Positions 25,240 to 37,012 of a stretch of DNA of 64,000 nt are shown here, in pieces. The DNA comes from Atherinomorus stipes (taxonomy: Eukaryota; Chordata; Actinopteri; Atheriniformes; Atherinidae), in assembly GCA_023101725.1 (NCBI GenBank), contig JALJCO010007076.1, forward strand, positions 682,001 to 746,000, read 5' to 3'. The notes under the pieces were generated by a model. That model worked only from the letters and a program-made list of their open reading frames with translations, was not told the origin of the DNA and did no database searches. The first letter of the stretch is position 1. Each line of letters opens with the position of its first letter. A program made the position numbers and the translations under genes.

Positions 25240-25900
25240 ATTGGCCCCACTTACAAGATGTTTTTTCAATTTGGAATTAATTACTTCTAAATACTTCTAA
25301 ATACAATTATTGTCCTTCATGTTAACAATTCTGAATTAAGGTTTACATGGAAAAATGTTTATTTAATTCTGCTTTAGATCTGGGAATTGGAAAGGGTTCC
25401 ACGTGGACAGGGGCGAGCCTGATGTATTTACATCCGTTTACATCTAATTGGACATAAACACACCCTGGTTACGGCTCCTTTTCGTTTCGGCTATGACATG
25501 GAATATAATAATAATACAGATTTTCACTCGATTTTTATTGTTGTTTTGAAGCAACAGCTCGACACTAACGAACTACTTCATTTCAGCCAGGTGGCCTGAG
25601 TCCAATGCTTGCGTGCGCTTTGACAAGCGCCACTACAGCAGGACAAGAGAATAAGCATGCGCAGAACGACTGGAATTATTTAGAGCAGAATCAAGCGTTT
25701 TCATGACATAAGTTTTATTTGGAATTAAAAGAGAAATAAACCAACCACTTAGTTCAGAATTAAGGTTTATTTGGAATTATTGTTTTTTATTTGGAATTAG
25801 GGGTTTACATTGGGCTTTTTTATCTTCTTAATGAGGAATTAACTTTTATTTGGAATTAAAGAGGAATTAAAATTCTAATGAAAATTTGGTCAATGTCTCA
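25240..25900. repeat. AT-rich repeat with many GGAATTA words, probable palindromic MITE
   Basis: TTTGGAATTAA or close variants recur in both orientations (near 25270, 25335, 25720, 25750, 25790, 25835, 25850), with GTTTACAT motifs on both sides. The arrangement resembles a decayed inverted-repeat element. Exact termini could not be fixed. Confidence 0.5.
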
Positions 25901-28900
25901 ATTTCAAAAGATGTGGGTTTTTTTTTTATGGAAACAGATATTTAGCATCTATATTTGGATATTTATACTGTCACATTTCAAATGGAGGCGCTTAGACTAA
26001 CAATTACACCTCATTAACAAGAAGAGACGTAATTGGTCCATTTTCACACATGGCAGCTCACTCAAGTCCTACTGTGGCATGAATTTCATGTTTAATCAAA
26101 ATTATCAAGCTAACCCAAGTACCTCAGAAAATGGTCCATCCTGTAGTACAGTGCAGCTGTGATGTCAACCATGAATGTTGTAGCTTATAGATTTATCCCA
26201 AAGGACTTTGTGAAGTTCTTGGTGAAAGCTCTTTGTTCTCTTTAGGACACTGAGGGAATGCTACAGTATACAGGTATTTAATTGTAAAGGATTTAATTGA
26301 CTTCTTTCAGCAGGTTTGCCTGCCTATGAAAGACCCATTTGAATATGCACCTTCCCCAGTTAAACAGTGTCTTTTAAGAAAATGGTTGTCGCAGTCGTTG
26401 CAAGTTATATTAAAGAAAAAAAAAAGAAAAAAAAAAGAAAGAAACTAGGCTCCAGCTCACCTTAAAATGAATGAGTCAATGACAGTTAGACAGAGGCTAC
26501 GTCAACACCACCCAGATTGGTGCTTGTGCTGCCTCTTGCCAGGTCGCCACTGCATATTAGAAATTCTCAAATGACTTATCTGGTTAAATAAAGGTTAAAT
26601 TACTTGTCACAAAATCTGCAAGTACAGTAGTGCCACTTTAATGTTTCCCTGACACATCCATAAATTGCTGTTATAATCTGTTTTATGTAATTATCTAACA
26701 ATAATACATGACTTCCTCTAAAAGAAATGTGCACAAGTAAAGTGCATTTCATTTATCCAAACTAGCTGTGCTTGCACTGATAGAAATATGCTACCAAACT
26801 AAAGTGCAAGTATGAGCGGTATGAAACTGCCAGGCATGCTGCCACATACACATTCTCACAAAAGCACACAAAGAGTACCTAAAAAGTCCCTTCTGATGAA
26901 AGTTTAAGCACACGCACACAAAGGCCAGGATATAGTTGAACAATGAGGCAGCACACAGTCCAAGACTTACAAAGCCATGCTTGATGAGTCCGAGCTAAAC
27001 TAGGATTACCTGCATTTGGACTCAAAAGCGAGCAAGAACTCAAAAGTGGCTTGTGAAAAATCAACTAATGACCTAACAGGACTTACAGTATATCTGTTTA
27101 TTGTGAGTTATACATTTTGAAGACTCAGATTTGGGCAGTTATGTGTGTGTGTGTGTTGAGTGGGCGATAATAGTTTATCTCATAGGGAGCCAGTGGCCTA
27201 TTCTCCTTTGCCTCAAACACCAAAACAACACTCAGGCCCACTTGAGAGTACTCTGGGCTTGGATGAGCTTTGCTTCTGGCATAGAGTCATCTTCACAAAA
27301 ATCTGGCTGCCCACCAAAGACAATATTTGTCAGAGTAGCCTTGTTTCCAACCTTTTTTTGTTTAATACATTCTGCAGTCTTCACTTCAGTTTTCTTGCAC
27401 CAGAGTTTCAGATTCCACCTTAAGATTTCGATCAAAACCCCTTCCATAAAATGCTGGAAGTTTACAGTAAGTGTTTTTAATCAGTTCACAAAGAGTGAAA
27501 GACACATGTACTGCTATTTTTTATATATCTGCATCATATGGTTCAAATAAATTTCTGAGTGCTCTTTGAGATTGTCAAATTGAAAAGCCTCCCCGTCATA
27601 TTTTAGCCCAGAACACTGGAATTTGGAGTTGGAACTAAAATGGGCCACAATGAAAATTAATATTTCTCAGAGTTTCATCTTTACATACCAGAAAAACATT
27701 CCAGCTGGATACAAAATAACTTTTAGATTTTGAAATGCTACATTAATCTCCGAAGATGTTGATTCAGTTGTTCAATCATGAATTGAAGATTTAAAAAAGA
27801 CAAAAACTCTGGGACTCTCTATAGACAGAAGTGGACATCCCTGGTCCAGAAAGTAAAAATCCTCTCCAGCAGTTGTTCCAACTAATCACTAAACCAGCTG
27901 AATTTAATTAGCACAGCTCCTCTGCAGGTAGATAAGCTCGTTAGTGAAAACACCTGTTCTAAATATTCAGGCAGATCCAAAAAAATTTTTATTTTCTGGC
28001 ACCTGAAACGCCCACTTCTGCATGTAAATGGTAAAAAGTTATCTGCTCCTGTTCAGTTTAACGTTTCCTTTAATGCTTGAAACACAGACAATGCAACTGA
28101 CATTTTAGGTCACCCATTTTGGATATGAAAAGGCAGCAGTGTGTGATTGGCCAAAATTTGCGCAGTGTTCAGAGCTGTCAGCTTCCTGCACCTGCAGGCT
28201 CGGCATATGGCCGAAGTCTGGACCTCCCATGATAAGTTAGTCACAATGCTTGTTAAAAAAACAAGCTTCCCCAAAGTGTGTCTTTGTGTGTATGTGTGAT
28301 GTGTGACAGAGAAAAGAGAGAGAGGGAAACTCTTTTCATTTAGCTGCTCTTTGAACTACAGTGAAACCACTTGAGTGGCTTAAATATGCCATTTCAAGTC
28401 AGTGTTTTAGGAGAACTATTGTATAGCTCATTGTTTGTTTCTTGTGTGGCTTCTTCACTTTTACACTCCGCTCCTCAGCTTTGCTTCAAATGGATAAAAC
28501 ACACCACAGCACCAGATTATTCTGTCGTCTCAGCAAGAACATCAAACTGCTTTGAAGATCAAAGCGACGTGTGTGCTTTTGCGTCTGACCATGTGCCCTC
28601 ACATTTCTGCCTTCCTCTTAACTGCAGCCCGTACACTGTAATGGCAGGCAGCCATGGCTCAAGTTCTCCATCATAAAGCAGCGGAAACCCCTTCTGTCCA
28701 TTGTTTGAAAGCTCGCCCGATGGCACACCAACCACAGCTCTCAACAGTGCAGATTTGCAAACGTTCTGTGTAACATTAATAGAAAATGAGTGCTGAGGTC
28801 TCTTCTGAATGACTTTCCAGCACATTAGTGCCAGGAAGCCGTTCATTTTAATGTCAGTGGTGTATTAGGGCTGCTATGTACTGTTTTGACTGTAACTATC

Positions 28901-31706
28901 CCAGCATTTATTCTAAATATACACATGGCATTCTTCTTCTGCCAAGCATATCTTTAAGGCATATTTAAGTAATTACTAGAGATTTTAAAATAAACACATC
29001 CGGTGCACAGGCTCAGTTTTGTTAACAGGACGATGGTTACCACCCTTTCATGATGTAAATCCAGTACTGTATAATACTTGAGTCAATGCCAATAGACCAT
29101 GACATATGAGCTCCCACTAAAATGGGATGCAGTGCTGCTTGGAGCTGCTGTTTGCTATCTCAGGTCCACAGTGTCCCTCATGTTTCACACTGTCTCAGTT
29201 GGAGAACGTTTCATCTTTTGGACTTTGGTTACTCAAACCGGCTGGAATCCATGGTATGTGACCACAGCACTGTAGAGTTAAATCTAGCTCATTTCATACC
29301 CCTACATTTTCCACTTTTCCTATTGATAAACATCAGCTGGCTTAACTTTCTTAAACTAAACTTAAAAAGAAAAATAAATGCACTTGGTCATGCTATAGAT
29401 GCATTTAATGTCCCATAACTGGCATCTGAACAAAGTATTATGGGTATTTATCTGGATTCCATTGACCTTTAACTAACAATACTGTGCAACACAGAATAAA
29501 AGGACATATGCATATGCTTGAAGTCTATATCATTTTGTGGCAGTTAGATTAACTATACAAACATAATTAAAACTGTCTTTATTTTGAACACAAGTAATTT
29601 GTAATTTGACTGCAATCTGCCCTCTGATTGCTGAAGTTTGTTTTATCGGCAGAGTGAAAACTTATTTACTATTAAGTGAATTTGTTTGGTGAGCACTTGA
29701 ATGCCACTGAAATTAATTTAGACTTTATGTAGAGGAAAAAGTCCCAAACTGCAGCTTTAAATAATAGAAAAGAGAGGTAGCCATCATACCCTGATGGCAT
29801 TTCAGTAAATGCTTTAGCATCATCTCATGAAACATTTAACCAATTCTTTGCCCTTAAGTCATCATTAAATTCACTTCTTGTTAGACTTAAGAATTATTTC
29901 AATATTGAAATACACACAAAAAATATTTTCCTCTGTCAGTTTTTATCACCGTCCTGCTCCACCTATCAATAAAATATAATCATTTTAAGGGTCAAATGTT
30001 GATGCTGTAAAGCAGAAGTTCAAAAGGCAACAGGTGACGTCATGGAGACTTAACCCGGCTCTTACTTACAGATTTTCCTGCAAACAGAGCCACAGTTCAT
30101 TTTTCATTTCATATTTGATTTTAAGGTCATGTTTGATAAAACTGTGGTCTACAATGTGTTTTTTCTGGCATTTTGAATGCTTTCATATGATTCCACTAAG
30201 CTAATTGTTGTATGCTAATGCGAGCCCTGCAATAAAAATCAAGCATGGATGTTCAGGTAAATTGTACACAATTGCCATTTCCCTTGTTAAACTGTCAGCA
30301 GAAATAAACTTTGACTCAGTGGTGGTGCTAAAGAGAAATGAGGTGATCACTTTCACATTTCACATTACAGTTGAGCATTGTGAGATGTGCAGGGGATATG
30401 GCTTTTTTGTCATGCTCTGTAGATAATGGAACTTTTAAATTTTTCTCATCTTTATATCAGGGAAAATAGTTCAGAAAATATTACATAATTGCTGAAAAAT
30501 TACAGTATTTTTTTCATTTTGCAGCACCTCTACCCAGTTAGACCTCTAAGAGACTTGGTCTCTCTTAGGTGCTCTTTTAATGTCCTGACATGTCACTGCA
30601 TGTTGACTATTAACCTGATTAGCTACAACATGTTCTTTGAGTTGTTTCTTTTAAGAATCATCTTTTTTTCCAGGATTATGATTGCCCCCCCCCCCCCAAC
30701 TTTTAAACCAAAGATGAAATTGGAAAAGTTTTACTCTCAGCATTTCTCATGTTTTCAAAGTTAATTTGTGAATGAATGATTGATTTTATGAGACTAGAAA
30801 AGTGTTGCTTTTTGTTTTTAATTTACATTTCACACAGATTATGAACCTTTTTCAAACTGGGGCTGTGTTGTCTGGATTATTCTCTCTGTCATGAGTTTGG
30901 GAGATGGTGCAGTACTTCTATACAAAGGCTGTCAAAAATGCAGCACTGACACAATATCCTGCTGTGAACCTATTACATGATTCAAAGTGAGTTTGATGAT
31001 CCACAGACTAACAATAATGATAAGTAAATAGATTAATAGAAAAGAATAGAAAAATAGAAATGATAACATCACATTCTGCTATTAACCAGACATAGCTTAA
31101 AAATAACATTTGAAAATAACTGTCCCAATTTTTAAGATTTCTAACTGTGGAAGTTTTAATTACTTTTCTGATTTAGTGAAGTTTCCATGCTAGAAGAAGG
31201 GTTTACAAGATTTCACCGGTATCTGTTAAAGCCACTGTTTCCTGTCTATTCTGTCTGTAGATTCACTGTCTTGGTATTCAGTTTGGCATCCACTGCTCTC
31301 CAGCTATCATCGAGGCCAATCCCCACAGTCTGGCTCCAGTCAGCGGTATTACAGTAACATCCGGTCCTCTTTTCACAAGGAATGCTTGCTTTGGCTTACG
31401 TTTGGATGTGTTCTCCATTAAAAGCCTTCGCACTCCTCAGTTGCTGCATTATCTGCACTCATTAATGATTGTCAAAACAGAAGAAGAATGTTACATTGGC
31501 AGACATAGAGGAGGATACTTAACACCACTTCTAACCTTTGCCTGCTTCAAATACCAACCAAAGGTACAATGTGAACAGACAGAGACCAAGAGCACTGAAA
31601 TGATAATGGGTTAAAGGCGTTATAGAAGATGTTTCTTTCAACCATTTTTGCAATATTTGATTAAACTGGGTTCACTACCCCATAAGGTATGATTAATTAA
31701 AAGCTT
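25901..31706. other. Non-coding stretch with a LINE-type tail
   Basis: No exons recognised. Poly-purine A/G runs lie at about 26416-26446. About 26480-26620 ends TGGTTAAATAAAGGTTAAA, a typical 3' tail of a fish retroposon. A C13 tract lies at 30685-30697. The rest is unremarkable AT-rich DNA. Confidence 0.5.
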
Positions 31707-32487
31707 TTAAAGGAGTGATGACATAGCAGTTAAAAACTAGTTCATGTTGTTGGCATTACTTTATATGTAAATACTCCAAAGAAAAAAACGGCATTTTTTA
31801 CAGCGGAGTATTGTTTTGAAACGCCAGACCTCACTTCCTCAGTAATACAGTTGGGTCCGGTGATGATATGGAGCTTTACCCGGAGACCACGTTGACTTCA
31901 TTTTGATTGGCTACACCTTATTTCGCTATGACCTTATTTGGAGAATCTAGGTCAAGCTGCGATCGGAGTTTGCTAAAGGCTAACTGCAAGCAACAATCCA
32001 GACAGTGAGCTACGTTTATCAGACAAGACAGCATTTAGAAAATAAATAAACTTACAGGTAATGACAAGGTTGTGGCCCCCTCCCTCAGTGTTGCTGCACA
32101 AGTTTTCTTTTAAATCCATTTGTTTGAAAATCCAGACCTGACTGCACAGAAGTTACTACTAGCTCCATACACGAAGCTGAATCAGACAGGGGAGGGGAGG
32201 GGGGAGCGGACGGTGCATCAGCCGTTAGGAGAGAGAGAGGGGGCGCTGTTTACTTGATAGTGTGCTCTTATTGGAGCAATTAAATTACGTAGAATGATAG
32301 AACTACGTAGAATGATAGCCTGCTGTCTGATTCAACTGTTTCTGAGCAGAGAGACAAAGCTGACAGACCATAAACAGGAACTTTGATTCTCACTCTGGAC
32401 ATTCACATGGCCTCATCAGTGCACAATAGATCATATTATACCCCCAAAACCCCAGAAAAGTGAAATTTGATGTCATGGCACCTTTAA
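31707..32487. mobile_element. TTAA-flanked MITE (~780 nt)
   Basis: The ends are TTAA|AGGAGTGATGACAT and, inverted, TTAA|AGGTGCCATGACATC, with TTAA on both sides. A 17-18-nt unit containing ACGTAGAATGATAG is tandemly duplicated near 32286-32320. No transposase-like frame is present. Confidence 0.8.
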
Positions 32488-32934
32488 TATATAAATGTCA
32501 TTATACATCGGCTGTGGAAGTAATGGGGCTTAAAAAACATCCACCAATCATTTCTGCATTCATTACATGTTTTGTCTATTGGCCCATCAATCACTCTTAC
32601 TTAGGTAGTATTACAATTCAACGGGTAAGGCAAGATTAATCAAAGAGAGTGATTGATTGGCGAGAGTAATACTAAGTGCTGGAAGCGGCACACTCTTGTC
32701 TGATGCCACAGTAGGTAGCTAACAATCATTCTGCTAGCAGTTAGCGTCATTCAGACAATAACATCTTCTATACCGCCTTTAAAGGTAGGAAAGAAGCGTC
32801 AATACAGGTTGTGAAATTGAACATGTACAACAACAATTTCAACTTATTTCTGCACATGTCTGCTTAAAATCTTATAAATTCACTTTCAACCTTTAATGGG
32901 CTACTGTATTTTATCTCACCATATTTATTCTTGT

Positions 32935-34015
32935 CCGTCCGTCTGTCCGTCTTCTTCCGCTTATCTGAGGTGGGGTCGCTGGGGCAGCTGCCGAAGCAGG
33001 GAAGCCCAGACTTCCCTCTCCCCAGCCACAGCTACCAGTTCATCCAGGGGGATCCTGAGGCGTTCCCACGCCAGCCAGGAGACGTAGTCTCTCCAGCTTG
33101 TCCTGGGCCTCCCCCTGGGTCTGGTCCCAGTGGGACGTGCCTGGAACACCTCAACAGGGAGGCGTCCAGGAGGTAGCCTGACTAGATGCCCGAGCCACCT
33201 CATCTGGCTCCTCTCTATACGGAGGAGCAGTGGCTCTACTTTGAGTCCCTCCCGGATGACAGAGCTCCTCACCCTATCTCTAAGGGAGAGCCCGGCCACC
33301 CTGTGGAGGAAACTCATTTCGGCCGCTTGTACTTGCGATCTTGTTATTTCGGTCATGACCCACAGCTCATGACTATATGTGAGGGTAATAGGGGGGGGGG
33401 GGGACGAAAAAGGAGATGTTGGCCCAATGAAGCCAACAGAACCACATCATCTGCAAAAAGCAGAGACCCGATCCTGAGGCCACCAAACCGGATCCCCTCA
33501 ACACCTCAGCCTAGAAATCCTGTCCGTAAAGGTTATGAACAGGATAAATGACAAAGGGCAGCCCTGGCGGAGTCCAACCCTCCGGGGAATGGATTCGACC
33601 TACAGCCAGAAATGCAGACCAAGCTCTGGCACCGATGATACAGGGACCGGACAGCTCGAACAAGGGGTTCCGGCACTCCGTACTCCCAGAGCACCCCCCA
33701 CAGGAATCCCCGGGGGACACGATCGAACACCTTCTCCAAGTCCACAAAGCACATACTGGTTGGGCGAACTCCCATGCCCACTCCAGGATCCTGAAGAGGA
33801 GAGAAGCAAACCACTGAGGAGCATTTTAACTAATCAAGGGTGACAGAAGAGTCCACCCTTGAGTCCCCAGACTCTGCTTCCTCCTCGGAAGACGTGTTGG
33901 TGAGATTGAAGAGGTCTTCCAAGTATTCTTTCCAGCAACCCACAATGTCCCAAGTCGAGGTCAGCAGCCCACCATCCCCACTTAACACAGTATTGACAGT
34001 GCACTGCTTGCTTTC
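32935..34015 (-). mobile_element. 5'-truncated, frameshifted LINE (non-LTR retrotransposon)
   Basis: The minus strand shows the reverse-transcriptase core MCFVDLEKVFDRVPRG, LWEYGVPEPLVRAVRSLY (about 33750-33640). Upstream remnants lie near 33985-33850. The C-terminal region AAEMSFLHRVAGLSLRDRVR, MRWLGHLVRLPPGRLPVEVF and RPRGRPRTSWRDYVSWLAWERL lies at about 33330-33000. It ends in a GGAC-type short tandem repeat tail at 32935-32950. A G13 tract (33391-33403) and several frameshifts break it. The clade is not certain (L2/Rex-like). Confidence 0.9.
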
Positions 34016-34198
34016 TTGTTGTAACTCATTTGAGATTAATTGTTCCTAAAGTAGGCCCATGTGTTGTTTAACACATAGCGCAATTTTTCAAACAATTGAA
34101 ACAAAGTGAAACAGATTTTTAAAAAACTGGCAACACTTATAAAACTCCTGAAACATTTTGGACTTCATTATTCATCTGGTTAAAACATTTATAGGTAA

Positions 34199-34356
34199 TG
34201 TGGCAAAGTATGAAAGGAGGGCCCAGGCGGGATTTAATCCACAGACTCGGAGGTTAGAGTCATCCCTGCTTACCAGACAGCCAAAGGGATATTCCTGTGA
34301 CAAGTAGCCAGAGCACATGATCAATCAGAGGCATGGTGACAGGACCCCACACTGTC
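34199..34356 (-). mobile_element. tRNA-derived SINE-like repeat, copy 2
   Basis: This is the second copy of the unit at 3394-3553, in the same orientation. It retains the AGGCGGGATTTAATCC B-box-like region and the TTACCAGACAGCCAA A-box-like complement. It is somewhat diverged and shows no sign of being a working tRNA. Confidence 0.55.
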
Positions 34357-35871
34357 TCAGTAAGCATAAAAAGAGATTAGGAACACACTGTCATCAATTA
34401 CACGATTGTGAAGCACCTGTGCTTCATGTTACTGTAGGTACAGCATGTTTTTTTTTTGTTTAATAATGGAGATTTATATGAGAGTTGAATTAATGAGGAC
34501 ACCGCTTTTATCTTGACTGACAGTTTAATCTGTATAAGTTTCTAACATAGATGTTCTATCAGAGGACTGTCCATGTCTGAAAAGTGAAGCCAATGACAAA
34601 ATGTGATGAAACTGCATTCTTATTATTGGCCAGCAGGGGCTGTCTTTAAGAAATTACACCTTACTACTTTGTGTGATAGAAAGCACTATTCCCTCACGGC
34701 AAAAAGTTCTAAAAAAAAAAAAACTCAACTGGGTCCTTTCTATGTGGAGTTTGCTGGTTCTCTGTCCATGTGTGGGCTCTCCACAGATACTACGGCTTCC
34801 TCCCACAGTACTACAACATCTATATTAGGTTAAGTGGTGTTTCAAAACTGTCCCTATATGTGAATGAGGGCATGAGTGGTTAATCTCTTTGTTGGCTTGC
34901 AACCTTGAATTAGATTAAATATTATGAAAATGATCAAAAATGAGTATATGAATCTTATAGCTCACTTTATGTATTTCGTTCCTGACAAGTTCTCATGATG
35001 CCCATTTTGTAATGTGTGTTCCCACTTACAGTTCTATATGTGATAAGGTAAGGTATGAGTTAACACTGAAATGATTACTGTGATAGGAACATCCAGAGTC
35101 TGCAGATCCCCTCAACCCTCAGTTCAAGATTAAAAAGCATGATTTTAGTAACTAAAATGCTAAACTTGGGGATCCCGAAGTATAGTCCGGAAACAAATGC
35201 GTAATGTAACAACAGGCATTTATGTTCTGACATACAGGCCTTGCTTAAGTAGTGTCTTTGTCATTGACAAGTATGGAAGTAGAAGAATCTGGGTCAAAGT
35301 AGAAGTAGTGCTGACACATCTGTGAGTTGCTGACAGAAGTAGTCACAGTGCCAAACAGACTTCTTAAGGGGAATGTGGGGCTTACACCAAACGATTTTCA
35401 CCATCCCAGACTTAAGACTGAAAGTCTTTTGTAAATCTCATAGTTTTACTGGAGTCGCGGCGTACCCCTGCAGTCCCGACTGTTTAGTTTAAGGTGGTAA
35501 TCTGTGCTGTTTTCTATCAGCCCCTTCTAAGTCTTGGTCTTGTGATAATATCAAAACTGTTTACTATTATCGCAAGTCGCAGCGACTCAACCGTCAACAA
35601 GAAATAGCTTGATTAGCTCTGACAAAGGCGGAAACAGGTGCCAACCTCCAGAGCGTGGCGATACTCAGAGTTGGAAAGGACATTGACCAGAGCCATCAAG
35701 ATGCAGAGTTGCGGCATACGTTGACTTCACAGTAAAAGCTATGGAGGCTTCCAATGCAAATACCATGCTGTCATATCCCAGAACAGCAGCAATCAGATTA
35801 CTGACAGTAAAATGCTAAATAAACATGGTAGGTCATGTACAGTATGTTGCACAGGCATGTTTGTCACTGAA
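34357..35871. other. Non-coding stretch, no gene recognised
   Basis: An A12 run at about 34711, otherwise unique AT-rich sequence. No repeat family or coding exon recognised. Confidence 0.5.
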
Positions 35872-37012
35872 TAGGGGATTATCACGCTTACCGGAAGTTG
35901 CCGGCTTTTGACACTTCCTCTTCCGGGCCATGTTAACGACAGCCGTTTCTGCTCTGTTATACTGTTTAAATCGGATAAACTCCAAACATATTTAAGTTTT
36001 CATTCTAGACTGAAGTGATACTGGATCAAAAGCTGGATCAAAGCGATCGATTTGCCGCGGTGAAGGGCCGAACTTTATAATAAAACACACGTTTGTTTGT
36101 CCCCGGTGGGGCACAACACCGGCACTTCACAGCATGCTAGCATTAGCCAGCTAGCGTTTACTGACGTGCTTAACATTGTGCGTCTTAAAACACACAAACA
36201 TCTGAAAATCGGGTCTGTACCTCCCCGTTTCCAGTGGAACAACTGGGGACTGCCAAGAAAGGAGACGCTTTCAGATGACTGTGTGTTTTCAGCCGCACAA
36301 AGTTAGGCACGTTATCGAGCTGGCTAATGCTAACCTGCTAACACGACTGCACAGTCTGCCGGCCACAAACAAACGTGTGTCGTTTTATTATAAAGTTCGG
36401 TCCTTCACTGGGCGAATCGGTCGTTTTAATCCACTTCTTCCTCAGCATCACTTCAGTCTGGAATGAAAACTTGGCATTGGCGTTTATCCGATTTACAAAG
36501 TTTAACAGAGTAGTAGTTGGCGGACTATTGTTAGCAGGTTAGCATTAGCCAGCTTGATGACGTGCCTAACTTTGTGCGGCTGAAAACACACAAGCATCTG
36601 AAAGCGTCTCCTTTCTTGGCAGTCCCCAGTTGTTCCACTGGAAACGGGGAGGTACAGATCCGATTTTCAGATGTTTGTGTGTTTTAAGATGCACAATGTT
36701 AAGCACGTCAGTAAACGTTAGCTGGCTAATGCTAGCATGCTGTGAAGTGCCGGTGTTGTGCCCCACCGGGGACAAGCAAACGTGTGTTTTATTATAAAGT
36801 TCGGCCCTTCACCGCGGCAAATCGATCGCTTTGATCCAGCTTTTGATCCAGTATCATTTCAGTCTAGAATGAAAACTTAAATATGTTTGGAGTTTATCCG
36901 TTTTTAACAGTATAACAGAGCAGAAACGGCTGTCGTCAACATGGCCCGGAAGAGGAAGTGCCAAATGTTTCAACTTCCGGAAACCGGAACGCGGAAGCGT
37001 GATAATCCCCTA
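35872..37012. mobile_element. 1.14-kb near-perfect inverted repeat (foldback element)
   Basis: The arms 35872-36342 and 36530-37012 are reverse complements with very few differences; mirrored 69-codon frames (start MSPVGHNTGTSQHASIS) in the two arms differ at only three residues. The tips read TAGGGGATTATCACGCTT and its complement, compatible with a TA target duplication. The 187-nt spacer contains a third, more diverged copy of the outer arm sequence (AACGTGTGT...TATAAAGTTCGG...TTCAGTCTGGAATGAAAAC) in the same direction as the right arm. No transposase is present. Confidence 0.9.

Noticed and set aside
27131..27550. 139-codon plus-strand frame, the longest in the gene-free region
   Set aside because: Starts in a GTGTGT run and shows no domain or conserved motif; overlapping frames on both strands are equally open.
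31255..31370. Possible exon after a CTGTCTGTAG acceptor-like site
   Set aside because: Translations in the open frames match nothing recognisable, and no partnering exon was found.
36097..36775. Mirrored 69-codon frames as a possible conserved protein
   Set aside because: Their similarity follows from the inverted-repeat arms; it is not independent evidence for coding.
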